Part shown: positions 45,101 through 54,400 of the stretch, piece after piece | How positions within the stretch are numbered: the first letter of the stretch is position 1 | How the letters are laid out: every line of letters starts with the position of its first letter | NCBI RefSeq assembly: GCF_000250635.1 | Contig: NC_016940.1 | Location: 434,001-498,000, forward strand | Source: Saprospira grandis str. Lewin | Lineage (GTDB): Bacteria; Bacteroidota; Bacteroidia; Chitinophagales; Saprospiraceae | Direction: 5' to 3' | Length of the DNA: 64,000 nucleotides | The notes under the pieces: model-generated | Databases searched by the model: none | What the model was told of the DNA's origin: nothing | Seen by the model: only the letters and a program-made list of their open reading frames with translations | Made by a program: the position numbers and the translations under genes

Positions 45101-47961
45101 GCACAATAATACTGCTCTAAACGAACAAATACTCCTATCGTTTTAGTCGCTACATTACTATCTAATACCGTATAAACCAAGGTTTGCCCCACTCCTGTGG
45201 CCGAGTTCCCCGAAAAACCAGTAGACCAGTTATAAACAATGCGCTGTTCTCCACTAGCTAATTTTGCCGGATCAACATTATCATTAACCGTTAAGCTAAT
45301 GTTCTCTCCATAGCAAATTCTATTTGTTGCTCCCGTGCTAGAGGTAATTGCATAGTTTCCACAATCTATAAATTCAAAGGTTCTTGTACTTGTTCCTACA
45401 CAGTTATTATCATCCGTTATTGTTAGCTCTAAGGTTTCTATAGCCCCTATAGCTGGGTTGACAAAGGTAAATTCACTACTATCCGATGTAGTAGTATAGG
45501 CCGAGCCATTAGTAAGTGTAGTACTCCCCGTCCAACTATAGGTATAAGGACTACTATTCCCTCCCGAAGGCGCTGGAGAAGGGGTAATCGTCAAATCATT
45601 TCCCGAACAATAACTCCCTCCAGATGCAGGGATAACCACATTCAATGCAGGATAATAACTAATATCTATTGTTGCGGTATCTGAACAAGTCCCCAAAGAA
45701 GAAATATAAGAATACTGAACCGTTTGATTTGTCGTCGTTGTATTATTATAGGTAGTATACAAACTATCTACATTACTGACCGAAGCAGCTGTCAAACTCC
45801 CTCCGTTCTCTTCCCATCCAATAAAAGTCCCTATGTCAGGATCTCCTTCCAATAAAACAGAATCGGTCAAACAAAATGGCCCTGTTCCCGCCGTAGCATT
45901 AATGCTAGCAGAAGGCGTAGGCTGAACAACAACCTCAAACCAATAGGTTGAAGGACAGGTTGTTCCCACTGGCTGAACCTCCACACTATAGGTATAAGTA
46001 CCCGCCGTAGTAAATGGTCCAATATATGCCTTTCTATTTCCATCATATAGCTCCATAGCTCCCCCATCCAATGAAGTCCAGTTAATGCTATTGGAAGCAG
46101 GCAAAGAAAAATCTCCATCAAGATTCGCTAAATCTAAAACCGCAGCCTCTCCCACACAAATGTTGGTCACGCTAGCGCTGTTGTCATAGTTTACCCCAGA
46201 TAATACCTGCTCTACACAACTGATAGTGGCCTCCCAGCCAGAGTAGTTTTGTCCTGCAGTAGAGGTAAACCTAAAAGTTAAACATCCAGAACTATGCGTA
46301 GATTCAAATATCGTTGCCAAAACAGTTGAAGCCTGTGACTGCGTATACTGACCAATCAAAGGAGAAGAAGTACTATTTCCATCATATATGTATAAATAAT
46401 CTGCCGCTCCTACATCCTCTAGCTCAAAGGCTGTAAAATCAATTCTGGTTATGGCTCCAGAAGACACTGGACAAATTGTAATTGTTTCATCCTCATTACT
46501 GATATAGTCTGAACCCGCTCCACCAGAATCTGTAAACTTACCATTACAAACGTTAATGGTCAAATGGTCATCAATATGATATTCCGGATTAGTCGCCCCT
46601 CCTGTTACACTCGGACTAGTCGTAATACCAGTCACCCCAGCATACAAGCCCAAGGAAATGGCTATACTATCCTTCACCTCAACATCTACATTATCTGTTG
46701 CCAGACAGTTATTGTCATCTAAAATAGTGACATCATAAGTATAGGTAGTTCCTCCACTAGCTGTAGCAACTGGCGTACTAGACTCTGTCGCTGTATTTAA
46801 GGTACCCGCAGTATTCACTGGAGCTGCTGTCGAATTACTAGTCCCCCAAGTCGCCAAATAGTCAGCAGTAACTGAAGTAGCACTAATATCCAAAACAACT
46901 GTTTCGCCCAAACATATAGTGCTCTTATCTACCGTTGCAGTAAAATCAGGCAAAGGGCTAATCACAAAATTATCAAAAGTAGTGGTCGTACAACCCGCAC
47001 TATTGGTTACAACAAGCTGCATCACTGCCGAATTCCCCTGATCTCCAGCCGTATATGGAATAGTCGAAAAATCAGGAGTAGCCGCTCCAGAACTATTATG
47101 AGCAGAACCATTCCCTTTAGTAACAGTCCAATCATAAACCGCAGAAGAACCACAAGAAGAGCAAACCCCTCCAGAAACTAAGACTGGTGTATCACCAATA
47201 CAAACACTATCTTTTGCATCTACGGCAGTTACCGGAGGTCCATCAGCAATTGGTCTGTTTATCGTATACTTACTTGTACAAAAGTTTTCATTAGTCGCTT
47301 CCAATACCAAATCAATAGGTCCGACAGGCGGTGAGGATACCGTATATGTCCCCCCAGAGCCTAACACTGTTCCTGAAGCAGTCTGCCACTCATAACTAAT
47401 TGTCCCCGATGAGCCGCAAGCTGCCGTACAATTTGCCGTAAAAACCTGATCGGTCCCTGCACAAGCCTTTGTTGTACTAGGAATAGAAGCATCGATCGTT
47501 GGTGCAGCATCATTCGCACTTACTGTTATAGTGTGCGTTTCCTGAGGGAGACCAGAGGCAGGAGTGTGATTATAAGTTACCGTAATTTCAAATCCTAAGG
47601 GCGACCCCGAAGAAGTCACTGTAAATATTGGCGTAGAAGCATTTGCTGCTCCAGTATACGGACTCTGCCCGTTAGCCTGTGTTACAGGTCCTCCCCCATT
47701 ATGTGCCATAACAGCAGTATTAAACGTACTGCCTCCTGGGATAATCTGAAACGCCCCCTCCTGACAATAAGTAAAAGAATGCGTATAAGTATTCCCTAAT
47801 ACTGTATTCGGAATGGTCTGTAAACAATTCCCCTTTGTATCTACAATAACAAAGGCATAATCACTCAAGCTAATATTACATGCTGTTTGCTGCGCCCAAG
47901 AGGAACTAGCCCACAGCAGCAAGCCGAAAATAAAAACCGTTTGTAAAAGTTTGCGTAGCAT
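36163..47961 (-). CDS. Giant T9SS-secreted surface protein with CUB and Ig-like repeats
   Basis: The protein has 3932 residues from the ATG at 47961 (MLRKLLQTVFIFGLLLWASSSWAQ). The frame is open for 48 more codons, but those come from repeat DNA. A CUB domain lies at about 470-580 (INVCNGKFTDSGG ... DYLYIYDG ... SGCLTFRF). Ig-like repeats of 80-95 residues follow, each with an early Cys, CxxC(S/Q/N/D)(Y/F)xW and a late GC. Seven of them have the strict form, for example CSNCDYSW, CPSCNFTW and CASCSYIW. The C-terminus has a PKD domain (near 3310-3395), a jelly-roll domain, an Omp28-like domain (LLEHFSN...) without CxxC, and a type A sorting domain (LYPNPATEAFQVDF to VVIVRP). It probably forms a disulfide-stabilised adhesive fibre for gliding or prey capture. 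Confidence 0.85.
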   Translation of the reverse strand: MLRKLLQTVFIFGLLLWASSSWAQQTACNISLSDYAFVIVDTKGNCLQTIPNTVLGNTYTHSFTYCQEGAFQIIPGGSTFNTAVMAHNGGGPVTQANGQSPYTGAANASTPIFTVTSSGSPLGFEITVTYNHTPASGLPQETHTITVSANDAAPTIDASIPSTTKACAGTDQVFTANCTAACGSSGTISYEWQTASGTVLGSGGTYTVSSPPVGPIDLVLEATNENFCTSKYTINRPIADGPPVTAVDAKDSVCIGDTPVLVSGGVCSSCGSSAVYDWTVTKGNGSAHNSSGAATPDFSTIPYTAGDQGNSAVMQLVVTNSAGCTTTTFDNFVISPLPDFTATVDKSTICLGETVVLDISATSVTADYLATWGTSNSTAAPVNTAGTLNTATESSTPVATASGGTTYTYDVTILDDNNCLATDNVDVEVKDSIAISLGLYAGVTGITTSPSVTGGATNPEYHIDDHLTINVCNGKFTDSGGAGSDYISNEDETITICPVSSGAITRIDFTAFELEDVGAADYLYIYDGNSTSSPLIGQYTQSQASTVLATIFESTHSSGCLTFRFTSTAGQNYSGWEATISCVEQVLSGVNYDNSASVTNICVGEAAVLDLANLDGDFSLPASNSINWTSLDGGAMELYDGNRKAYIGPFTTAGTYTYSVEVQPVGTTCPSTYWFEVVVQPTPSASINATAGTGPFCLTDSVLLEGDPDIGTFIGWEENGGSLTAASVSNVDSLYTTYNNTTTTNQTVQYSYISSLGTCSDTATIDISYYPALNVVIPASGGSYCSGNDLTITPSPAPSGGNSSPYTYSWTGSTTLTNGSAYTTTSDSSEFTFVNPAIGAIETLELTITDDNNCVGTSTRTFEFIDCGNYAITSSTGATNRICYGENISLTVNDNVDPAKLASGEQRIVYNWSTGFSGNSATGVGQTLVYTVLDSNVATKTIGVFVRLEQYYCADPINPANSPGPYPPDTACAFGYYQFLDNSYPTYTLEIIRPKPQITPDTATAAYCFGDTINLLADCAVCSSYPDPVNYTWDNGYTGVGPHFTTLTQDTSFKVVGEIYGCKDSTTISYNVRNALNPQISQGNTASVCTGDFLTLSATASGCSNCDYSWSTGQQGTSISVSQAGTYTFFVEEQGCIEEDSVVFTNYTQVNPIVETADSVAISGFYLPLCDGQPQTVHVDPITCPSCNFTWSNGSTSDNFVINGSGGYYVEVVDTNGCRGTSDPILAVPSLEGQGAIATASPNPMCNDSIVELTATACASCSYIWYDSNNDSIGTGRTITLTGPSAADTYYAILTNVDSCEYVTNTVDVTFQNLSFPQILANTDSICLGNGTADLSVVIEPDYVSYQWYKNNIPQSGYINSTLTVSDTGNYYIEVTHLSGCVLSSNTIHVDTAIFNPIAVQSGGTVCPGETVTLSTPTEVGWSYQWYQNGIPIPTGQGAAYNAAQAGQYYVEVDAPGCSAISDILTVSRATVDSVNASTDKLAICPGDEATLSVTLCVGCQYQWVNASNGLDLTNMANTNSSYTTNVGGSFYARVESNNNGCFVNSDTINIASLALVTPSININSSSPYVCDGQSSTLTTSQCNSCSYTWMRNSVPVFGALNDTFFIVSDPSDAGTYSVAVTYANGCRDTSIVESILDGSYNLAIEIDPNSPDSIVCNNSPVDLQIDSATSGSLYCNLGCTFQWFRGGSPLVPSNANAYTTTEGGFFKLRMTDSRGCIEESNTVTVREVDLNPFVASNATAICGTGGTVELSYADSANCVGCSYQWLKGGTAAPLYGLNTTTTTPFYETDSVGVYSLEVTQLGCAALSNQVALNRLNGLSIPVSSTKANICDGDTLTVYRMGGGCAGCQFQWLLNDQPILSATTPNFVVNNIPGAYTLEMVDAATGCTDTSVAITLANVAAPSSFGLDLSTNGISPLTPTGAPVSLYDAVQPSTIRQSLNDSFYSQPFDATLAANSGLFGIGNENFDPSISGAGYHQIYYRYDTLGCNFIADDIMLVFEDPSVDIFNENPIAPSLEACVADTLQLQVNNMPFYVDSIYLRDVSNNYMLVPIDSNGLQAQTYGSDIVYTGTIRLGIPSWAQESFMMMTSAGNVDTFFTSFVLIHNENLEISGLPGIICSNGDSIELTGTPAGGFFTAEYTGAAGGSTVAANTLIPGAFNGSTFYPTAATYGSYGNDQVQNVKVIYNYVNTYTNGQTCPLTDTDTSWVDARGVFLDSVQFNPIAISQDRELLKNLVYRVFPYSAQPSQWESVGTIGFSGSFTFPAGAPVDFLPPNAGLGKHAMSYVINNGACQNSVEDSIEVIEAPLSIGIPDSICRTQTFANFGRETGRYNYFDGPNIPIQAGVSFSDTINIMVVGNTAGAGLTTINPATNLEEFNYNPAAVPGNYDTLSLEYVYRKVEYVFGAPVDTVEYVLGSIITPIFIEDTFQVEIIDSIVNNIYCEEDELYLLAGAPSGGVFTLAGGTAAYATADTLSNNILNPFDVHSPESNNTTYDLTYIKQGAVCQNSDTKQITIPEPLDPSFLPASMSTIYCASDPVDPININTQGSNFTSLWLVNGVAQGGLFFNPGPLVPGNQVVTHIATDTIFGCSYEATDTFVVNALPQLSVTPLLQSSYCTNDSIVTMEVAPTPVCAQFVSGGQDILFANFDSLAFPPGGWLALNNSASGNPWVRTTIAPYSGTGAAYVNSSNDVEDAWLFTPTLNLVTGHTYRISFFAKADNCTPPPCDPAQINVYMGQGQSISAQQAGTQIGDTSIHQTFYNPYSFDYLHTGVTGGFNFALQNASGIDAQGITLDDIKIEDLSQTGCIAGGSGSMIGPGISYIADSTYTFNPQLVTPGSYNVRYVYTDASTGCTDSIQMPIKVKPHPIVSFTDLDSLYCANAAAVALNPSPVGGTFTSTGPNLDQAALAYDPVAAHNNEVVSYSYTDLSTLCTSIIRDTATVIAIPDSATFNGVDTSYCVYEDSILLDFVPVFGAPLPGYFVGAGVYPDSAGAGVSAFFPDSAVIQSGRYGEFELRYIYPTNSICVDTAKIITRVNARPDLNFTNMPDSICLNAGAVQIRVNNHVIEGPQGQIEYDTLVGIGPVFGGNFLPSLGLQDTLVARNFGVGWHHIDYSYTDRNGCSSSISDSFRVDTIPELYFSGLNPDRVYCENEAPSLLLAYQPYYPGAGYLEITSGADTFTLDSSFYLIQPMQLVDTTSSTRLYDVYYTYTDLNGCTNEITDSFEVRPYPRIFMNISQSFCSADTIENLMPYVSPQGGLFTDDLVVTDILQDSFLVLNGNSGPRNITYYYYDSLTTCSNTDQQLVTMYNTPDVDFYALGGCVAANITFVEDTLASNLVAGVDSIWQLEWIYGDGNSTVVNPASGVTIPNQVHTYTTDGNYQVQLVVNNQGQCIDTMSNQLIISPYVNTIHQTPYVEDFQTNAGGWYQEEANVLLPDSLALWQRADLTAPGINDPGNFAWVTAAQTPYTYGAGEQAWVYSPCFDFTQSWRPMIVLNTWRHTLNDIDGAVMEYYDNATNEWIQLGDPHQGINWYQTDFLLARPGNQAGLLNPKGWTDSSSTWDNSRFRLDHLVGEDFVRFRIAFASDSNTVTTDGFEGFAFDSVWVGERNRNLLLEHFSNYYHVNTQGDSMDEINTYVYNDLVYNNYNGRDLNLIQYATDFEGQDPLNALNWRDNNARISYYGLTENSRYRLNGTTRGVSTTEELDQWSIDYDMMQFADFNIQLDPIVFSGNILLLDAQGEALRQMDSSDYAFYIVITEDQVFNDRGFPEMAVMRTILPDAAGEQYAQPWSAGQQFSYSGSWVYTQGTLNPANLQAVAFIQDNASKQVLQVATTRDLTVYPPTGVLNEEAIQSIGEELDGITLYPNPATEAFQVDFTKGLSEDCQWQLIDVLGRVLQEGTATAGSQTIQVQTPNLSEGTYFFVLKNGQAMAQRQVVIVRP

Positions 47962-48004
47962 AGATTGCTTGTTTTGATATGGTCTTTTTTCTTTTTTCTT
48001 TTTT

Positions 48005-48127
48005 TGGGGCCTCCCGCAGCTTTGCTGCGGGCGCTCCCTTGCAGGGCTCGCTCTTCGCTCGGCCCTTCGCCAGCTTCGCTGGCTCGGTCTGGCCCTGCGG
48101 GCCACCCTTTCAGGCAGCTAGGCCGCT
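48005..48127 (+). repeat. GGGGCC-family intergenic hairpin repeat, copy 12
   Basis: GGGGCCTCCCGCAGC-TTT-GCTGCGGG, GGGCTCGC, GCTCGGCCCT, variable hairpin CCAGC-TTCG-CTGG, TGGCCCTGCGGGCCA, AGGCAGCTAGGCC. The GGGGCC end is 44 bp from the start of the 3932-residue gene. The A-rich tract between them (AAAAAAAGAAAAAAG on the coding strand) probably serves as translation leader. Confidence 0.9.
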
Positions 48128-48224
48128 CAGCCAATGAGCCTAAGCCATGATTCGGCTATCGGCCCTTTTGGGGGCTTTTCTTTCTTGCTGGACCAATTGG
48201 TCCAATTAGCTGCAAGTTGGGGCG

Positions 48225-48376
48225 GCTGGCCGCCCTTGGCCCAAAGGGCCAAAACGGCCTAGCGATGGTAGGCAGTGGCCAAAGGCCAGACCCAGGCGCT
48301 GAAAGCGCCGCAGGGCCGAGCGAATAGCGAGCTGCCGAACGTAGCGCCGACGAGCGAAGCGAGGCGGAGGCCCCAA
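48225..48376 (-). repeat. GGGGCC-family intergenic hairpin repeat, copy 13
   Basis: On the minus strand it starts GGGGCCTCCGCCTCGC, then CGCTACG, GCTCGC, GCTCGGCCCTGCGG, variable hairpin CGC-TTTCA-GCG, TGGCCTTTGGCCA and CCATCGCTAGGCC with an outer GGCCCTTTGGGCC. It is head-out relative to copy 12. Confidence 0.9.
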
Positions 48377-48387
48377 AACAACTATAC

Positions 48388-48435
48388 AAAAAAGAATAGC
48401 AGAGCAAGTAGCCGAGCCAGGGCCCCACTACTTGC
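48388..48435 (-). terminator. Possible terminator of the 3467-residue T9SS gene
   Basis: Minus-strand stem GCAAGTAG / CTACTTGC with a long internal loop, then ten bases and TTTTTTG. The distance between stem and U-tract is too long for an ideal terminator. Confidence 0.4.
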
Positions 48436-48442
48436 CTATTGG

Positions 48443-51400
48443 CTAACGATAAATGACCACCTTTCGCTGGCTGTATACCGTCTCATTATATACACTAAAG
48501 ATATAAACTCCTGGAGTCAATCCATCGGTTTGGATCTGTAAATTTTGCAAGCCAGGCTGCAATTGTCCATCTTTCAATCGGCGGCCCAAAAGGTCCACCA
48601 ACTGCCAGTTGTAATCTCCTTTGAGGGGAGCGCCAAAGTCTACTTGGAACTGCTCCTTGGCGGGGTTGGGATAAAGATTGAGGTCCAAAATTTCAGCTCC
48701 ATCTTCATCGGCCAACTCCTCAATAGCCACTGGCCCATTAAAGAGATTGAGGTTTCTTGAGCTATTGACCTGCAATACCTCCTTGCTTTGGCGGTTTTGC
48801 ACAAAAACAGTCACCTTGAGTTGTGTGGGGTCAATCTGCGTGGGGTCAAAGGTCCAGGTTCGAGTATAAGGCAAGACATCGCCCATCACCCAAGCACTTG
48901 GAATTTGCTCGCCAGCGCCATCGGGCCGCATTGCCTTTAGGACCGACATCATAGTATGGGCCTGCAGGCTAGGAATACTATCCTGAGTAATGGCCACATG
49001 AACATCTAGGCTATCCGTCAAAAGCATAACATCCTCCAAAGCTTCAATTTCGAAGGCCGTGCTCAAGACGCCATTTTGCACATTGACGGGGAACATCTTG
49101 ATATCAAATTTTGCATCTTGCAGCATTTGCATATCCATTAGCTCCTGTTGGTAGCGCACTAGGCTACTGGTGGTATTGGCCAAGGCAGATCCGTTTAGGC
49201 GGACCTGATCGGCATCGTTGATTCCGTAGTAGAGTACTCTAGCACTCGACTCATCGGCAGAAAAGACATTGAGATAATCATAGCCGCCATAGTTGGTATG
49301 GATCTGCAAAATTTGCACATCTCTTCCGTAAAGGTTGCTATAAACGGTGCTATAAAGATCGCGTTCAATATCATCAATGCCCGCATAATTCTGGTTGCTA
49401 AAGTGCTCTAGCAAAACAGAGCGACTTCGGTTACCGATATAGACATCATCAAAGGCGAAACCTTCATAGAGTGCGCCTCCACTACCATTTGCTGCGGCAA
49501 AGGCGATACGGAAGCGAAGATTATCGCGGTTGCGCAAATCGCCTCCGCTCACATCTAGGCGATAGCGGGCATCCTCCCAGCTATTGCTCGTTCCGGACCA
49601 GCCGATGGGGGTACCATCTTGGTTACCGGGATCACTCACCACATAAGTGGGGTTATACCAATTGAGTCCTTTATTTCGGATACCTAGATTTCTCCAAGTC
49701 TGAGTAGAATCGTCGAAATACTGCATAACGGCACCATCTGTGCCTTGGCGGCTATCTCTCCAGATATTCAGTTTGACCATTGGGCGGCCCAAAGTAGAAA
49801 TATCGAAGCAAGGGCTATAGACCCATCCGGCCTCAGCTTCTGGATAAGGACCGTTGGGAGCGGTGGCCCAGACATGGTTGCCATATTGAATAGTGGTAAT
49901 TCGGAAGCCATCGGCCAAGCCCCAAGCCCAGAGCGAATCATTGGGTAGGTTGATGGTGCTATCCTCATTTTCCTGGAACCAGTTGCCGGCATCGGCCTCA
50001 AAGTCTTGGAAATAAGGCATAGTATCATTTACCAAATACTTGGGCGAAACCACAATTCGGCGAGAGAAGCTGGTATCACATTGTCCACGGTTGACGACAG
50101 TCAAACTGGGGAAGTAAATTCCGGGCTGCGCATAATTATGGTATTGCGTGGGCACATTAACCGGATCGACCAAACTAAAGAGCGTATCGCTCAGGCCATC
50201 GCCATAATTCCAGACCACCATCGTAATACTATCCAAAGCGGGGACACTATTGCTCAGGCCGGGAGGAGATGCGTTAAATTGTACGCTATCGCCTTGGCAG
50301 CCCCCCTCGCTAAAGAAGTGGACCTCTGGAGCGTTATAGACATCAATTTGGTGTTGGATGGTATCGGTACAGCCCGAAACCGTATCCGTATAATAGTAAA
50401 TCACTTGTCGGCTACCCAATTGGGCCATAGGATTGAAGAGGCTATCGCCTACAATTCCGGCAATGGCGCCAAGCGTAATATCCTCAAAGGTTCCGCCATA
50501 AGGCGTTGCAGAGAGCGGAACTCTTTGTGCGCTATCGGCTACACAGAACGTATTGGGTGCATTGACCAGCTGTAAATCTGGTGTGGGGCGCACCTCAATC
50601 ATCTGAATTGTAGAATCTAGACAAACGCCACCTGCATGATAGCGGGCCGAGATAAACTCATAAGTAATTCGGTGAATATTTGTGGTATCGCCATAAGCCA
50701 GCGTATCGGGGATAAGCTCAAAGATACCTGTTGGAATTTCGTAATAATTCAGGTAGCTCGTTCCACCAAAAGGAGAAGGAATAATCAAGCTAGCAGGATC
50801 ATTTTCGCAATAGACATAGCGTCCAGTAATAGTATCTAGATATTTGCTATCAAAGCCAGCAAAACCGAGTTCGGGCACCGTATCGATGACGATCACCTCT
50901 GAACGGGTATTACTACATCCGCGAGCATCGGTAAAGCTATAATGGATAGTATCTACCCCGCCATTGGCTTGTTGAGCTTCATAGGCCCAGTTACCAAAGG
51001 TCACACTCCAAGTCATGCCTAATCCACTGCTAGTCGTAAAGATACCTGACTGGCTAAGGCTAGGTTGTGTTCCGATATATTGCGGAATGGGGTTAATATT
51101 TCCTTGATACTGATTGTAAGCTTGTAGCGTAGCAGCGGGCTGGCTAAAACAGGCGTGGATAGTTGGATCATTTCGGTTGAATAAACTATCGCCGGGCATG
51201 TTATAGATCAACTGCGGAAGTGGATTGAGGACCGCTGTATCATAGACGGTATTATAACATCCATTAGAAAGGTAAGTATAAGTTACAATTGCACTTCTAC
51301 CTCGATCGAAGATACCTGAAAGCGCAGGATTAAAGTGTCCGGCCACAGCATCGACAATCATATTGGTATCGATAGCGGCAAAGGCACCAAAATAACCTGT

Positions 51401-54400
51401 TGTCAAACCGGGCGTAGGCATTGGACCGCCATTGGGGTTCACGCCTAAGACATAAATAGTATCATCGGCACAAATTTGAGTAGGTAGTCCTGTAATCGTT
51501 GCATCGGTAAGGAAGTTATTGATTTGGATGGTGTCCACAATAGTATCCTTACAAAGCGTAATAGGGTCTTGGTAAGTATAGGCCAAACCTTCTTCACCAA
51601 AAGGAATAGCGGTTCCGCTAATAAATGGAGTAAAGAGAGGCGGGCTCACTGAAGTATCAAAGCTCGATGGAATTGTATTACTGGGGTTTCCTTGCTCATA
51701 ACTAAAGAGGCTAAAGAAATCTCCGCCCAATGGGCTAGCAAAGAGCGCTACAGAATCGCCTTCACAATAGAAAGAATCTAGCGGCACCCCATTATCTGTT
51801 GTCAGCGTCAAGTTGGGCAAGGGCAGAATCTCTACATATTGTGTGAGTACGGTATTACAACCATTCACATCTGTATAATCATAAGTAATCGTATCTAATC
51901 CCACTCCAGCTGCAGAAGGATTATAGAGCGGGTTAGTTGGGTTAGTTCCGCCATTGTAGACGCCATTACCAGTCAGTTGTACAACATCACCGGGGTTATA
52001 AGCCATTGGAGCTTGTAGGTGCCAGCTTGTATTATGCTCATAGAGGTCTAAAATAGTCGTATCAGCATTTAGGCAGTAGACAGAATCTAGTGCTGTAATT
52101 GCGATATCGGGCATGGCAAAAACCGTAAACAAGGCACTATCTCTGGCTTCGCAACCAAAGGTATCTTGCGCGATATAAACCACATTATTCCCCCCCACAA
52201 CAGCAGGAGCAAAAGCGGGATTAAAGACCTGTCCAGATCGGGTAGTCCCCACCAAGAACATCCCTGCGGCAGTATCGAGTACGCCGGGCACCGAAGAGCT
52301 AACCGAAATAGTATCGGCTGGATCAAGTCGGCAGTAAGTGGGACCATTTGGTGCAAAAATACTTACCGAGAAGGTATCGGGAATGTAAATAGAGGTAGAA
52401 GTAGAATCTACACAAGCATTTCCCTGATAGACATAGGTGAGTAAATGGCTACCTACGCCTTGGCTAGCGGCCTGTTGGTTAGGATTAAAGAGGTTTCCGA
52501 CCAAAGGCTGATAATTGATATAATATTGTCCGCCATTAGGAATACCCGAAAATTGCTGAGTACTGTTGTCTTGGCAGAAAATGGTATCGGCTAAAATAGC
52601 GGGGTTAATTTGAGCGGCAATAGGATCTTCAATAACCACCTGCTTACTCAATTCTGCAATAGTATAAGCTACATTATTCAGTGAGAACGTAGGAGTAAAG
52701 TAGGTATGATAGCGCTCATAGCGGAAGCTAATAGATAGATCAGTAGTAGTTCCAGACACCAAAGCGGGAATAAAAGCAAAGCGTTCTGCTCCTTGCGTTA
52801 GGCTAATGGGTTGAAGACCACCATTACTAGAGCTAAGGCTCATCACATTGATAAACTCATCGTAGCTATAATTAACATTATCCGTTACGCCAAGGCTAGG
52901 TTGATATGCATAATTAGAGTCGAGCAAATAAGTCATCCCATCAATTTCCAAGTACATCGAGTTCGCATTACGGCCAATAAAGATCGTATCGGCATTGCGG
53001 CAGAGGAACTTAGGAATAGAATCAAGAGTAATTGGCTTTTGCCAAACATCGATAAGTTGTTCAGTTTCGTTTCTACAACTTCCATTGACAAAGCGGTAAA
53101 TAGCAGTATCTACCGTTTGATTTGCTGTAGCGGCTAGAGGAATCGTATTAGCGAGTAATTCGCCGCTATTGATATAGGTTCCCACATAAAAGCCAGGGAA
53201 GAAGCGGCTATCGAGTGGCCAAATCAGGCGCGTCAAGTCCGTCATAGGTACATTGGTCTCTGTTACAGAGATAGGCGTAAACTCAATACTATCCACCTCA
53301 TTATTGTTAATGCTAACAGGAATTACGGCCACCACAGAGTCGGGGCAAGCTGCTGCATTATTAGAATAAGTAGGTTGATAGACATAAGTCACCTCTAATT
53401 GTTGTGTACCAGATACAGGCGTATAGTTTTGTACATTTTCTACCAATAAGTTGTTGCCAGAAATCAGGCTAGGCTCATAGGTAGATGGGGTAGCTGCATA
53501 AGCCGCCTTAAAGATTCCGGGTTGAGGGAAGCCTGAAAGCGCAATAGTATCTGCGGAAGAGCAGAGTGGTTGAGGCACTCCATTTAAGCTAATGGCTACA
53601 GAAGGATTTTGGACCACCAAGAAGAAATCAGAGACATATTCATTTCCACTAACACTATCTCTCAAAACAACTTTTCCTGTCACTGCAGAAGAAGGCACCA
53701 CAACGGGAATATTTCCAGACCAAACCCCTGCATACTCGCTCAGGCCTGCCGTAGAAACAGCTAGTGTATCATAAGTAGTGGCTGAAGTCGCAATAAGAAT
53801 TTGGTTAGGTTCTAGTGTAATATTACTCAAATAAAAGACTAGACTATCTTGAACACAAGCCTCTTCGGCTGGAGCCAAGGGATTGAGGTTCGCTACATCT
53901 AGGCTAGGTGGAGAGAGAACATCAATCGTATCAAAAGTTTCAAAGAAACAATTTTGATTTTGGTACTCAAAGCTAATAATATGACTTCCAGAACCAGCCA
54001 AAGCAGGAATAAAGCTATCGGTAGTTACTGCAGTAGCCTGAGGGACCGAAAGGTAACTCCCTGAGTTGTGCACTAAAACGGGTTGCAAATAATTATCTAA
54101 TAAAATTGGGCCCTGAGAAATGGGGACCACCGCAACAGAATCTAGCACTAGGCCAAAATTAGCTGGAGGCAAGACCTCTATAGCCGTTGTTATTGGTGAG
54201 TAATTAACACAGCCCAAGTCATCTGAGACGACCAATTGATAATCTGCTGCATTATCAATTTGGTAAGAAGCCCCAATTGCACCAGGAATAAGCATACTGT
54301 CCTGGTACCATTGATAGTGCAAAGATAGATTTCTTATGCTATCACAACTTGTACAATTAGAAGACAGCTCAAAAGGCTGACCATTACAAATATTCGCATA

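Noticed and set aside
47962-48105. N-terminal extension of the 3932-residue gene (48 Arg/Ala-rich codons)
   Set aside because: The codons lie in the GGGGCC repeat and precede a good signal peptide starting at 47961, so the extension is not real.
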